Shown piece by piece: positions 17,173 to 26,860 of a stretch of 64,000 nucleotides of DNA (position 1 is its first letter; every line of letters starts with the position of its first letter). The translations under genes and the position numbers were made by a program. Below the pieces are notes generated by a model. That model was not told the origin of the DNA and did not search any database. It saw nothing but the letters and a program-made list of their open reading frames with translations. The stretch comes from an uncultured Methanolobus sp. (GTDB lineage Archaea > Halobacteriota > Methanosarcinia > Methanosarcinales > Methanosarcinaceae), in the NCBI RefSeq assembly GCF_963667555.1, contig NZ_OY763421.1, forward strand, positions 823,562 through 887,561. Reading direction: 5' to 3'.

Positions 17173-17808
17173 TTACTCAGTAAAGACAACGTTTACCTCA
17201 TTAACATCCCGGAGTGATTCGAGCTTCTCACTAACCTCTTCTTTGATGTTTGCTGCGAACTGGTGATTAGATGGCAGGTCAATAAGCACTCTTACGACAC
17301 CGTCATTGATCTCCATTTTAGTGACCAGTTCGGTCCTGATAATATCAAGGCCAGCCATAGGGTTCATTACATGCTTCAACCTGCTTCTTATAACATCAAC
17401 AGTGGTTGGTTCCTGTTCGCTTACAAGGCCGTGCTTTTCCTCATAATCTCTGATGGCTGCACGTAGTCCTTCAACTGCAAGTACGGAACAGTGGGCTTTT
17501 ACAGGAGGAAGTCCTCCCAGTTCCTCTGTGGCTTCCTGCCAGCTTATCTTTTTTGCTTCTTCAACTGTCTTGCCTTTTGCAAGTTCGGTTATTATAGAAG
17601 CAGTAGCAATGTTTGAAGCACATCCATATGACTCGAATTTAATATCATCGATTACCTGTGTGTCTGGATTTACCTGAAGATAGACAGCAACCATATCACC
17701 ACAAGCAGGGCTGCCTTCCAGTCCTTTTCCATCAGGATTCTCAAGTTTTCCTACATTGCGTGGGTTCTTGAAATGCTCAAGCACCTTTTCTGTGTACGGG
17801 AATTTCAT
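17173..17808 (-). CDS. IscU-like Fe-S scaffold fused to a DUF59 domain
   Basis: Residues 1-130 are an IscU/NifU scaffold with all three cluster cysteines: SPACGD near 37, YGCASN near 63 and KAHCSV near 106. Residues about 140-211 form a DUF59 (MIP18/PaaD) domain: MNPMAGLDIIRTELVTKMEI, then VRVLIDLPSNHQFA and VNEVNVVF. It would assemble [Fe-S] clusters and may hand them on through its own DUF59 part. It is the last gene of the run TusA, DsrE, NifS-like, IscU, nine bases behind the NifS stop. The fusion is less usual than separate proteins. Confidence 0.85.
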   Translation of the reverse strand: MKFPYTEKVLEHFKNPRNVGKLENPDGKGLEGSPACGDMVAVYLQVNPDTQVIDDIKFESYGCASNIATASIITELAKGKTVEEAKKISWQEATEELGGLPPVKAHCSVLAVEGLRAAIRDYEEKHGLVSEQEPTTVDVIRSRLKHVMNPMAGLDIIRTELVTKMEINDGVVRVLIDLPSNHQFAANIKEEVSEKLESLRDVNEVNVVFTE

Positions 17809-17817
17809 TTTCTCACC

Positions 17818-18990
17818 TCATGCCTCTTTATTGTACAGGGGACTAATTTCCCTGAGTTGCTTTACTATCTCTTTTATAGCATCCACAACAGCATCCACAT
17901 CGCTCATACTGTTATAGCGGCCGAATGTGAACCTGATCGAACCGTGTGCTCTTTCATGATCCCCGCCAATTCCGAGAATAACATGACTGGCTTCCAGCGA
18001 ACGACTAAAACATGCAGAGCCGGTGCTCACTGCAAATCCTCTCATATCAAGGTGCAGGGTCATGGATTCTCCCTCTACGTAATGGAAAGTTATGTTTGCA
18101 TTCTGTGGTGTTCTTTGTTTCTTGCTTCCGTTCAGTGTGACATGTGGGATCTCTTCGAACACTCTTTTAATAGTATAATCCCGTAGTGTTGCCAGAAACT
18201 CATTTTCTTTATCTGTGACAAGTTCTACAGCTTTTGCAAAACCTACTGCACCAGGGATATTCTCAAGTCCGGCACGACGATCGGTTTCCTGATACCCGCC
18301 GTCCATCCATTTAGTGATAGGTGTCCCTTTGCGGACATATAATGCACCGACACCTCTTGGTCCGTGAATAGTGTGAGATGACATGCTTATCAGGTCAATG
18401 GGTGTTTTTGATACATCGATTGGTACTCTCATGTAGCTATGAGTTGCATCGGTATGGGACAGCACATCCTTTTCCTTGCATATCTTTGCTATAGCATCCA
18501 GGTTCTGAAGAGTGCCAATTTCCTGATTTGCATGCTGGATAGATACAAGGACAGTGTCTTCCCGTATCTTGCTCCTGAGTTCCTCAAGGTTCACAAAGCC
18601 TTCTGCATCAACACTGATGTAGTCCACACTGCAGCCTTGTTTCTCAAGGTTCTTAGCAGTATTCAGGACCGCAAAATCCTCAATTTTTGAGACAATAATA
18701 TGTTGCCCTTTCTTTTTCTTCAGGGCTGTGCATACGCCTTTTATTGCCATGTTGCTTGATTCGGTGTCACCGGATGTAAACACAATTTCTTCCGGTGTGG
18801 CGCTTAATGAGTTTGCTATTACTTCTCTGGCTTCTTCCAGGCCTTCTTTTGCCTCGATTCCCATGGAATATCCAAATTCTGATGTAGCTACTGCGTAGGT
18901 ATCAAAGAAATATGGTTTCATTGCATCCAGAACTCTTTCGTCCAGACGGGTACTTGCTGAATTATCGAGATAGGTCATTTCTTCTAACAT
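17818..18990 (-). CDS. NifS/IscS-like protein lacking the PLP lysine
   Basis: This 390-residue protein has the full cysteine desulfurase fold: TYLDNSAST, SGDTESSNMAIKG, QHANQEIGTLQN, HTDATHS, and the active-site loop STGSACFSRSLEASH with the persulfide Cys327. The PLP lysine is missing: the canonical SxHK site reads SSHTIHGPRG with Thr207 (codon ACT at 18370-18372). The histidine that normally stacks on PLP is Asp105 (KIEDFAVL). It is therefore unlikely to bind PLP or desulfurate cysteine in the usual way. A similar loss is known for Archaeoglobus IscS. It may serve as an Fe-S assembly partner using sulfide. Confidence 0.85.
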   Translation of the reverse strand: MLEEMTYLDNSASTRLDERVLDAMKPYFFDTYAVATSEFGYSMGIEAKEGLEEAREVIANSLSATPEEIVFTSGDTESSNMAIKGVCTALKKKKGQHIIVSKIEDFAVLNTAKNLEKQGCSVDYISVDAEGFVNLEELRSKIREDTVLVSIQHANQEIGTLQNLDAIAKICKEKDVLSHTDATHSYMRVPIDVSKTPIDLISMSSHTIHGPRGVGALYVRKGTPITKWMDGGYQETDRRAGLENIPGAVGFAKAVELVTDKENEFLATLRDYTIKRVFEEIPHVTLNGSKKQRTPQNANITFHYVEGESMTLHLDMRGFAVSTGSACFSRSLEASHVILGIGGDHERAHGSIRFTFGRYNSMSDVDAVVDAIKEIVKQLREISPLYNKEA

Positions 18991-19028
18991 ACTTCACTCC
19001 CTGTTTCCTTTTAAAAAATATGTGATAC

Positions 19029-19448
19029 TTAGATAAATAGAGTTATCTTAGCATCTTTTGCTTCCATAATGTAAGTGCCAACAGCACCGTATTCATCAAT
19101 CCATCGGGTATCAAGTTGCTCTTCTTTGATTCCCATGATCTCCATGGTCATCTCGCAGGCGATCACTTTTCCACCAAGTTCTTTGAAATCATCCATGAGC
19201 TTTTCAAGCGATACTACGTTGGCTTTTTTCATCCTGCTTTTTACCATCCATTTTCCAAGTCCGAGTAAATTCATCCTTGAAAGTGGTCCTTTGTCAAGCC
19301 CATTCTTTTTAAGGCATTGAAGGCCCCAGAATGTGAAAAAAACAGAAGCATCCATTCCCATGGCAAGTGCTCCATTTGCAACAATAAGTGCACTGTATAT
19401 TTTGTCAAGGTCGCCACTATGTGCTATTATTACTGCTTTCTCTGTCAT
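19029..19448 (-). CDS. DsrE/DsrF-like (DsrEFH/peroxiredoxin-like) protein
   Basis: This 139-residue protein begins KAVIIAHSGDLDKIYSALIV and continues with ALAMGMDASVFFTFWGLQCL, typical of DrsE/DsrF/DrsH-like proteins found beside TusA. A cysteine in GLQCLKK and another in VIACEMTMEIMG could carry persulfide. It lies 29 bases behind the TusA gene and about 40 ahead of the NifS-like gene, so it is probably a sulfur-relay component. Confidence 0.82.
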   Translation of the reverse strand: MTEKAVIIAHSGDLDKIYSALIVANGALAMGMDASVFFTFWGLQCLKKNGLDKGPLSRMNLLGLGKWMVKSRMKKANVVSLEKLMDDFKELGGKVIACEMTMEIMGIKEEQLDTRWIDEYGAVGTYIMEAKDAKITLFI

Positions 19449-19477
19449 GCGTTTTACCCCACTGACCCATCATCATT

Positions 19478-19702
19478 TCACATTTTGATGCGAATCTTCC
19501 ACTCTTTATTATCATTTTCATCAACTTCCATGATTTCAAGTCCCATCGCTTCACAAGCCATGGGTATTTCTTTTTTGGAAGCCGGATGTGTTCCCAGAAT
19601 GATGATCTCATCTCCGGGAGAAGCTTTTCGAATTGCTTTACGGCATTCTACAAGGGGGACCGGGCAGGTCTGTCCCCTCACATCAATGTTTGTTTCTGTC
19701 AT
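19478..19702 (-). CDS. tusA: TusA-family sulfurtransferase
   Basis: This 74-residue protein has the hallmark DVRGQTCPVPLVECRKAI near residue 7 with the persulfide Cys-Pro pair, and IILGTHPASKKEIPMACEAM later. TusA proteins carry sulfane sulfur between donors and acceptors. It is the first gene of the cluster with DsrE, the NifS-like protein and the IscU-DUF59 fusion. Its presence beside a NifS that lacks the PLP lysine suggests that sulfur may enter by a route other than cysteine. Confidence 0.88.
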   Translation of the reverse strand: MTETNIDVRGQTCPVPLVECRKAIRKASPGDEIIILGTHPASKKEIPMACEAMGLEIMEVDENDNKEWKIRIKM

Positions 19703-19771
19703 CTGATCTCCCCTATTCAGAATATGTGACTTATATAATAATACTCATTAAGCGTATTTAACAATTGTGAA

Positions 19772-20569
19772 TCAGAAGTTATTGCGGACTAACGAGTAGC
19801 AATTACCAGTTCTTCCAAATGTGATTATCGATAATTCATCACCTTTTAGCAGAGCAAAAGATGCATTATTGGATTTGCCTATATATTCAGGACAGGAGAA
19901 TATTGAAAGCATTTTTCTGTCAAAACACCATGCATGACCTGTAAAAAGGGCTGTATGCCCACGTATCATCAGGGAAAGCTCATTTTTATCCATAAACTCA
20001 TTAAATACGTCTTCTCCGAAACACTGGGGTCGTGATCCACGAATGGATGCACTTATTCCCGCACAGCCACTGGGGTCATTCCATAAAAAATGAAAAGCTT
20101 CTTCTTTGTTTATACTTTCCAGGCCGACTGGTCCCGGAATACCGCCATGTACGCAAAAAATAGAATCATTGATAACAGCAGAAATTGGCATTTCCTCAAA
20201 TGTGCGATTTGCCGCAAGGAATAGATCCTCGTCAAGTAGTTCATCATAAAGTCCATGAACCCTGTTCATTTCTCTTGTTTCATGATTTCCACGTAATAAA
20301 ATAAAAGTATCAGGTTCGCGTAATTTCATTTTGAGGATCCTTTCCAGAACCTGCATGGAATGCAGTCCTTTGTCAACATAATCCCCAAGAAAAACTATGT
20401 GGTCACATTTCAGTGACTTTCGAATGCACAGGATGAATTCAAGTGCTTCAAGATTTCCATGAATATCTCCGACGATCAGGGCCTTCGATGAGTTTACGTG
20501 TACCAATGCACCTTCTGATTTGAAGATATCAAATGTATCCTGCAAAAGTCTGTGTAGCTCTTGTTTCAT
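19772..20569 (-). CDS. PPP-family metallophosphatase
   Basis: This 265-residue protein carries all phosphoprotein phosphatase signatures: GDIHGN near residue 33, GDYVDKG near 61, RGNHE near 94, an HGG near 140 and IRGHTA near 208. These bind two metal ions. The size and motifs match archaeal PP1/PP2A-like enzymes or symmetrical diadenosine tetraphosphatase relatives. It is cytoplasmic. Substrate cannot be told from sequence. It is divergent in context from its neighbours and probably monocistronic. Confidence 0.85.
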   Translation of the reverse strand: MKQELHRLLQDTFDIFKSEGALVHVNSSKALIVGDIHGNLEALEFILCIRKSLKCDHIVFLGDYVDKGLHSMQVLERILKMKLREPDTFILLRGNHETREMNRVHGLYDELLDEDLFLAANRTFEEMPISAVINDSIFCVHGGIPGPVGLESINKEEAFHFLWNDPSGCAGISASIRGSRPQCFGEDVFNEFMDKNELSLMIRGHTALFTGHAWCFDRKMLSIFSCPEYIGKSNNASFALLKGDELSIITFGRTGNCYSLVRNNF

Positions 20570-20628
20570 GGTATCACTCTCTTTAGCAACTTTATAACAT
20601 TAATATGCCATTGAGTGATTGACATGGA

Positions 20629-22110
20629 TTATTCTCTTAATATTTTCCATATCAATAGCAACCCTGTAAGATTTACAGCTCCTATCAGAGCTCCTCCTAC
20701 TATATAACGAGAGTTCTGATAGGATTTATCACTTTTGGAATGCTGTGCTGATGTTAAGAGTTTAACTGAAATATCTGAGCCTGCAATGAAAGATTGAATA
20801 ACAGTGCTATCCGGATCAGATAAAGGTTTGAAAGTCAACATATATTCACAATTAGGCTCAATACCCTGGAAAGCTATATTTCCCTTGATATTGTTTCTGA
20901 ACAGAATTTCTTCATTTTTGCTAAGGGATAATTCTCCTTCTTCGGGAATTATCACTTCAACATTTGTATAATCTTTAAGTTCAATTGCCTTTCCATCACC
21001 AAGTCTCAATTTTCCGGGAATATTCAACACTTCAAGAATAGTCGGTGCAATGTCTTCCTGACCAAAGTCTCCTTCCACAATAACATTTTCGATATCTTTT
21101 GTTGCTATTATCAACGGGACTTTTTGTGACTCTGTCATCACGGAGTATTTTTCTGCCTGGTGTCCTCCTTTTGAATCATCAGTGGAAAATGTCATTCCGT
21201 GATCGCCGGTAAGTATGAAAGCAAGGTCATTAGCTACGCAGGTCTCATAAAGAGAGTAACTTGCATTGTCTATTCCTTCTATGCATGCAATATAGCCACT
21301 GTTCTTTTTGTAATGGCCTGCACAGTCAACGGCACCTGCATTTATTGTAAGTATGTAATTCTGCTCAGGATGCTCTTTTTCCATATGTTCAATAACTTCA
21401 ATGCCGGTTTCTATGGCCCATATATTGTATTCATTATAACGTTCAACGGAACCTTCAGGATATTGATCCAGTTCTTCCTGCAACATTGAAGAATGAGATT
21501 GCATTAGTTCGGTAATGTCAAAAGAGATACTTTTGACTACACTATTTGCAAGCATATTTGTTTCAATGACCATTTCAGGTTCATTTATGGAATTCTCTGT
21601 ATCGTGCATCACAGCATTCTGTTTGCTGCAAAAACCATGTGAATCTCCCTTTTCCATTATTGCGAATGTGAGGTAATTATAATCGTGTGCAATATCAAAA
21701 AATGTTGTTCCTGAAGAGCCGGTGAGTTCCGCATCAGCTCCCGAATATCCGGTTGCGATTACGGAATGTCCTCCTTCAGTGAAAGTCTGGGGTACAGTTA
21801 CATCAAGTATCCTGCAACTGTTCTCAAACATTTCCTGCATTTTAGGTACATCTGCTTTTTCAAGAACTGATCCGTCTATTGCAAAAGGTGTGTATTCGGG
21901 GTAGACGTAACATGAACTCAGCCCGTCAATTATGAGAATAACGGCACCATGAGGGGTATTTACTGTTCCTATTTCTTCAACTGTGTTCGCTCCTGCCTGG
22001 ACTGTGAATAAACACAATATAAGTAGAAAGGTACAGTAGATCAAAGAAAAGTTCAAGGTATCAGTTTTTCTTTCAGGGTTAATCGTTTTTATGTTTTTGA
22101 ATGGTGCCAT
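20629..22110 (-). CDS. membrane-anchored alkaline phosphatase superfamily protein
   Basis: This 493-residue protein has an N-terminal membrane segment (about residues 22-41) and a C-terminal one (about 470-489). The catalytic domain between them belongs to the alkaline phosphatase/sulfatase superfamily. It shows VILIIDGLSSCYV (metal Asp), PQTFTEGGHSVIATGY (nucleophile Thr), GAVDCAGH (Asp/His) and LTGDHGM (Asp-His). The domain is extracytoplasmic by topology. It may be a phosphodiesterase, phosphatase or sulfatase acting on surface polymers. The specific reaction is not predictable. Confidence 0.78.
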   Translation of the reverse strand: MAPFKNIKTINPERKTDTLNFSLIYCTFLLILCLFTVQAGANTVEEIGTVNTPHGAVILIIDGLSSCYVYPEYTPFAIDGSVLEKADVPKMQEMFENSCRILDVTVPQTFTEGGHSVIATGYSGADAELTGSSGTTFFDIAHDYNYLTFAIMEKGDSHGFCSKQNAVMHDTENSINEPEMVIETNMLANSVVKSISFDITELMQSHSSMLQEELDQYPEGSVERYNEYNIWAIETGIEVIEHMEKEHPEQNYILTINAGAVDCAGHYKKNSGYIACIEGIDNASYSLYETCVANDLAFILTGDHGMTFSTDDSKGGHQAEKYSVMTESQKVPLIIATKDIENVIVEGDFGQEDIAPTILEVLNIPGKLRLGDGKAIELKDYTNVEVIIPEEGELSLSKNEEILFRNNIKGNIAFQGIEPNCEYMLTFKPLSDPDSTVIQSFIAGSDISVKLLTSAQHSKSDKSYQNSRYIVGGALIGAVNLTGLLLIWKILRE

Positions 22111-22174
22111 CTATCTTAGGAATAAGATGTGTGCATAATAAAGTTTCTATTTGGTTTTCATTAATTTATAATAG

Positions 22175-23335
22175 TCAACTATTATTTTTAGTATTATCTT
22201 TCAGTAAAAGTGTGAGGATCATAAGTAATGCAGTTCCTGCAAACATGATCTGATAGTTGAATTTGATAAAATGACCCATGATCATGGGTAGGAAAGCAAG
22301 TCCCATATATGTATATGTGGTAAAAATACCCATGCTCTTCCCTTTATCATTCTTATCAATGTCCATGTAAGAAACTGCTATTGGCAGGCCTATCATGCCA
22401 ATACCGGAACCAATTCCAAGAAGTGTGAAGCCCAAAAGTGGCTGTTTGATGGAGATAACGACTCCTGCAGCAGCAAGGATGATTCCTGCATTAATCATTT
22501 TCCTGTAATTTATGCTTGATCTTCCTGCAATGAGGTTGGTAACCATGGAACTAATATATACAATAGCGATCACAATTCCAAGTTCAGGTTTGCTAAGCAT
22601 GCCATTACTGTACTGTGGATAATAAGCTAGCATTACTCCTGTTATTCCGAAAATGAAGAATGCAATTATCCATGTCTTTACATACATTGGGTTTAGTGCA
22701 AGGTCAATTATCTTTTTAGATTCATTCAGGAAAATGCTGTACGAATGCGTTTCTTTTCCTGTTTTTGTGGTATGGTTATTATGTTTGTCCTTGTTTTGAT
22801 AAATTCCTGGTCGGGTTATTCCGAAGCTGAGCGTAATTACTGAAAGTGCTGTGAAAAGTATGATCGCTCCTTTGATGAATCCATCTGCCAGAAATCCAGC
22901 AGCTATTGCTCCTGATGCCAGTCCTGCATTGAGGAGGAAATTGAATTCACCCAGGTATCGGTTCTTGTATTCATATTCTGCAAGCATTGCATAGGCAGGT
23001 GGGAAAAAAGCGCCGCATGCACAGCCTTCCAGTATTCTTGCCAGTATCATAATGGATGTGTTGTTGGTTAGTGTAAGCATTATGCCGGAGGTTGCTGTAA
23101 GGGAAATTGCAAGAATGATCAATTTCAAGTGGTTGTACTGGTCTGCTAAAAATCCGAAAGGTATCAAGGTCAGCAATGCTCCGATAAAGTAGCCGGAAAA
23201 AAGTAAAGTGTATGTAATTGTATCTGGTTCTACTGAGGAAGCGGATGCAATTTCTGGCAATACTGGAATGACCGAGTTGGATAAACCCATGATGAGGAAC
23301 ACAGTAGAATAAATAAAAAATCGTTCTTTTGTCAT
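22175..23335 (-). CDS. MFS transporter
   Basis: This 386-residue protein has about twelve hydrophobic segments and the major facilitator motif GFLADQYNHLK between helices 2 and 3; a loop after helix 6 is His/Lys/Thr rich. The first helix contains GLSNSVIPVLPEIA, as in drug:H+ antiporters of the DHA1 type. It probably exports a small molecule. It lies 64 bases upstream of the phosphatase-superfamily gene on the same strand. To its 5' side begins the 4.6-kb gene-free region. Confidence 0.8.
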   Translation of the reverse strand: MTKERFFIYSTVFLIMGLSNSVIPVLPEIASASSVEPDTITYTLLFSGYFIGALLTLIPFGFLADQYNHLKLIILAISLTATSGIMLTLTNNTSIMILARILEGCACGAFFPPAYAMLAEYEYKNRYLGEFNFLLNAGLASGAIAAGFLADGFIKGAIILFTALSVITLSFGITRPGIYQNKDKHNNHTTKTGKETHSYSIFLNESKKIIDLALNPMYVKTWIIAFFIFGITGVMLAYYPQYSNGMLSKPELGIVIAIVYISSMVTNLIAGRSSINYRKMINAGIILAAAGVVISIKQPLLGFTLLGIGSGIGMIGLPIAVSYMDIDKNDKGKSMGIFTTYTYMGLAFLPMIMGHFIKFNYQIMFAGTALLMILTLLLKDNTKNNS

Positions 23336-24960
23336 ACAATTCCTTCGCGTATGTTTATCTTTTACATGTTATTTAGTTTTAAGTTTTGAAAACTACTTCT
23401 AGGATTTTTATCTTATATGAACTGGTAATTGAATTCAAAGAAACTTTATAATATATTATCTAAGGAAATGATATATATACTAAAGTATAGGTATTTTCTC
23501 AGATTTTTGGCAAACAAAACAGTTATAATTTTCTCATATTTAATTTGTTTATTATATATAATTTATTATCTGTTTTAATTTTACCACTATATATCTATTT
23601 TTTCTTCTTCAAATTTTAAATATTTGCCAAAAGTGACATTTTTATTTATATATTTTTATTTAATACTTTTGCAGTTGCTGAGTATAGACAAAATGCTGTA
23701 AAATATATATTATAATTATAGTCTTAAACAATTATAACTTCTTTAATTATCTTTAATAAAATCAATGTAAATCCAAAAATATGTAATTTTATTTTATGTT
23801 GTTTGGTACTTCCTAAAATAATGCCAAAATTCCCACTTTGTTCACATACTTTTGCTTCGTCTTATTCGTCAAAAATGAATGATTACTATATTTGAATGGA
23901 ATTAATTCACTCAGCTATTCCTTTAAAGAAATACTTTTGCATAAATATGTCTTTTGCTATCGTTTCTCTATTGTTTTAATTTTGTTGCTTAATGTATTTT
24001 GGAATTACAAACACTATATGAATAAAGTATACGTTATAATTACTATAATTTTTCCTGGTACTTTTATGTGGATCATGTTAGGGTTGGAGTTCGGAACCCC
24101 TATATTCCTATATACTATGAAATGGTCGATTTCAGAAAAACATACCCTTTTTTGCATTTTTCGGGAAAACTCAATTTCAATCCCATAGACTATATGAATA
24201 TGTATTTTTCGTTTAAGATCACAGGAAATAAAGTTAACACTTTGTAATATTTGCTATAAAGTAAAGCTCATTTTTAGCTTTTGTTCAGAAAATCAGCGCA
24301 AATTTTAGATTAGTGTTTTCGGTGCTGAGACTCTAGAGTAAACGCATCAAAAACTATTAAATAAAAATAGCATAATAATATTAGTTTTGTGGCATCGGTA
24401 CATAGTAAATAATATGTGGTTGTTATGCAACAATTATAAATATTGACTACTGTTATTAAAACTTTATTAACTTTAATTCAAAGTATCCTCTAATTTTAGG
24501 GCACTTCTTATATTTATTTTTGAACTTCAGTAGATAATAACCAATGGTTATATTTTATCACATGAATAATTATATATCTGGGATTTTGTTCACTAAATCC
24601 CTAAAATTGGCCAAAAATAGCGTTTTTGTTCGTATTATTACGAAATCAACAATTAATTAATTGCTATTTTATAAATATAGTTAAATGTATCAATTTTTCA
24701 CGCTATTTTGTAAATTATATATGTAATAGAATATTGTTACATTGTAATATTCAGTAAAGAATAGAATAGATGTAACTATAAACTGTTACATCTTACTTTT
24801 TTGGTGAATCTTTGAAGTTTTCACAGGATTTTACCTGCTTTTCTATGCTTCCCATCCTGTACCACACTGCTATGCCACTACTGAGCCTGTGAGTGTCAAT
24901 ATTTCCGAGCATGGTATTTGATAGGCAGTAAAGGTAATACTCGCACCTGGAAAATATATC
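23336..24960. other. gene-free AT-rich region, left part
   Basis: This part has no supported gene; a 98-codon frame at 23892-24188 has low-complexity composition and no ribosome-binding site. Three loosely similar GCCAAAA-containing segments followed by T-rich stretches occur near 23625, 23821 and 24609. A perfect 8-base hairpin GATGTAAC/GTTACATC at 24769-24792 runs into a T-rich stretch. Near 24821-24892 TCACAGG/CCTGTGA encloses a loop whose complement contains GTGGTAC, perhaps a degenerate inverted member of the hairpin array that follows. Confidence 0.55.
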
Positions 24961-24965
24961 CCGAA

Positions 24966-25020
24966 TTGGACTAATAGGGGGTTGTTAGGGGTTATTGTCA
25001 TTTAAGGCCTATTAGTCCAA
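24966..25020 (+). repeat. array hairpin 1
   Basis: The 13-base arms TTGGACTAATAGG and CCTATTAGTCCAA are perfectly complementary. The loop contains TTGTTAGGGGTTATTGTCATT; GGGGTTATTGTCATT recurs exactly at the 38.05-kb locus. Confidence 0.9.
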
Positions 25021-25141
25021 AATTCCCGCATAATATTTGATCCCATTTATACATTATTCATACACATGATATCTAAATAGCTTACTAGTATATAGCATTT
25101 AGCTAAAATCTGCTTGAATCGAATTAGCAAAGTATGAAGGT

Positions 25142-25189
25142 AACTAATAGGGCGAAAAAGGTAATTATGATGTGATTGCCCTATTAGTT
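25142..25189 (+). repeat. array hairpin 2
   Basis: The 12-base arms AACTAATAGGGC and GCCCTATTAGTT are perfect. The loop (24 bases) is A/G/T only, with no C. Confidence 0.88.
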
Positions 25190-25365
25190 TAATGAATTGC
25201 TATCAAGAACATACCTGAATAACTCTGTATCATATATTATTTTACTAGTAATTCATAATTTTATATGTACTTATGCTACCATTTTAAATAACAAATCTGA
25301 TTTAACAGATAGGGTTGTTTAAAACAGACAAAAAATATATAGCAATGTCATTGCTCTACAAGTTG

Positions 25366-25423
25366 TCTTATGGGGCAGGATGAGGAATTACAACAATTGG
25401 GTACTATGTTTTGCCCCATAAGA
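25366..25423 (+). repeat. array hairpin 3
   Basis: The 12-base arms TCTTATGGGGCA and TGCCCCATAAGA are perfect. The loop includes TTGGGTACTATG. Just downstream lies CACTAACCCTAACA, the complement of the loop motif of other members. Confidence 0.9.
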
Positions 25424-25616
25424 AGCCACTAACCCTAACATATATCGCGTAGATATTGTGGATAATAATTGATTCGCTTCATTGCTATATATTATTGTAG
25501 GAATCAAAGTTTCAGAATAATTTTACATGTCTTTTTGATAGGGGTATTTCCGAGGCTAATGGAAATTACCTGATAGGACTCAATGTGCACTGTAATGACA
25601 ATAAAATAAAAGGAGT

Positions 25617-25664
25617 CTGATAAGGATATTCTATTGATGGTGGTACGGATTATATCCTCATCAG
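25617..25664 (+). repeat. array hairpin 4
   Basis: CTGATAAGGATAT pairs with ATATCCTCATCAG with one A-C mismatch. The loop has GATGGTGGTACGG, the second loop type. Confidence 0.8.
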
Positions 25665-25932
25665 GCAACCGGGCTAAATTTAATTTCCCACTCAATTTAT
25701 GCTAATATTGCCCATAGTTACCATAGTTCACCATATTGATCTACGGTATATGGAACCTTACCATAAATCAAGGATTCTTGGTGGTGCTTTTGAGGCCCAG
25801 TGACACCACTCTACGCTTCCGACTGGTATTGAATAAAAACAGAAGCGTTAATCTACATTATATATCCATATCTAGATAAAAGTAAATGAAACAAAGTTAC
25901 TTAACTATATCTGCAGAGTTTATAAGGTGATA

Positions 25933-25977
25933 GCCTTATGAGACAACTTATTGGGTTACTGTTTAGTCTCATAAGGC
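25933..25977 (+). repeat. array hairpin 5
   Basis: The 12-base arms GCCTTATGAGAC and GTCTCATAAGGC are perfect; the 21-base loop has TATTGGGTTACTG. Confidence 0.9.
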
Positions 25978-26120
25978 AATTGGTAAACCCGCACCAATAT
26001 TTCAAAAATCACTTTTAAGCACTGTGACTAGTAATCATATGTTCTTTTTCTTATTAAATTCTAAGAAACATTGTTTCAGAACAAAGTTTTCGCCTGTTGT
26101 CAATGAAAGAATCAAGAAAT

Positions 26121-26169
26121 CCTTATGGGGCAGAATGAGTTCGGGTAACTGGGTAAAAGCCCCATAAGG
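26121..26169 (+). repeat. array hairpin 6
   Basis: The 11-base arms CCTTATGGGGC and GCCCCATAAGG are perfect; the loop has TTCGGGTAACTGGG. Confidence 0.9.
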
Positions 26170-26343
26170 TAACCACTAATGCCTAATGGTTAATATAAAT
26201 TATATTTTACAGATATTTATGATAGCAGGAAGCTATGTTTAGAAATATAGGCATTATCATACAATTAATTGTGGTGGACAAGTTTAACGTCTTTTTTCCA
26301 GTTATCTGAAAAAACAGTATGAACCAATGACTTATTAAAATAA

Positions 26344-26416
26344 AGTAGATAGGACAGTACATTTGATCATCAAAATGATTTATGTTTCAGTTGGTGCGAT
26401 ATTTGGCCTATCTACT
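26344..26416 (+). repeat. array hairpin 7
   Basis: The 10-base arms AGTAGATAGG and CCTATCTACT are perfect. The long loop holds an inner hairpin TTTGAT/ATCAAA and the sequence GTTGGTGCG. Confidence 0.82.
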
Positions 26417-26501
26417 GAACTCCTTTATGTTTAACACTTATTTATTATTGTATGAAATAAAGTTCTGAAACATAAGTTCTAATAGTTAAAAATTAAAATA
26501 T

Positions 26502-26575
26502 GATTGCCTGATAAGAGGCATGTTAGGGTTGGTTGGTTGGTTTTTGCCAGGATGTGTTTTGCTTATCAGGCAATC
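26502..26575 (+). repeat. array hairpin 8
   Basis: The 14-base arms GATTGCCTGATAAG and CTTATCAGGCAATC are perfect. The loop contains TTAGGGTTGGTTGGTTGG, four GG tracts with TT spacers that could fold as a two-layer G-quadruplex. Confidence 0.92.
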
Positions 26576-26693
26576 TCTGTTTTACCTTCCTGAGCATGTT
26601 CACAGTGTGAATAATCCTATTTATAAGTTTATTCAACTAATGATAGTAAAATGGATTAAGAGACAGGCAGAGTTTTATTGCTTTTAAAAACAA

Positions 26694-26752
26694 GTTGCCT
26701 GATAAAAGGATGTGGTTTGACAGGTTGGTTGGATTCAGGCTTATCAGGCAAC
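26694..26752 (+). repeat. array hairpin 9
   Basis: The 12-base arms GTTGCCTGATAA and TTATCAGGCAAC are perfect; the loop has TGTGGTTTGACAGGTTGGTT and again four GG tracts. Confidence 0.92.
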
Positions 26753-26805
26753 GAACATCAGTAAACAATGATCATACATCTTTATCCTTCTTGTAAAAAG
26801 AAAGG

Positions 26806-26860
26806 TGCCTGATAAGTGGTGTGTTAGGGTTATTGTTTGTTACTTGATGCTTATCAGGCA
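26806..26860 (+). repeat. array hairpin 10
   Basis: The 11-base arms TGCCTGATAAG and CTTATCAGGCA are perfect. The loop has GTGTTAGGGTTATTG. AGGAGG follows the second arm at 26863-26868. Confidence 0.92.

Noticed and set aside
23892..24188. 98-codon frame as a membrane protein
   Set aside because: No ribosome-binding site, composition follows the local AT bias, and the region around has no other coding signal.
25504..25695. 63-codon minus-strand frame
   Set aside because: It lies across array hairpin 4 and has no start signal; it seems a by-product of the inverted repeat.
26520..26687. 55-codon frame starting in the loop of array hairpin 8
   Set aside because: It has no ribosome-binding site and includes both hairpin arms. 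Neighbouring units do not keep the frame, so it looks fortuitous.
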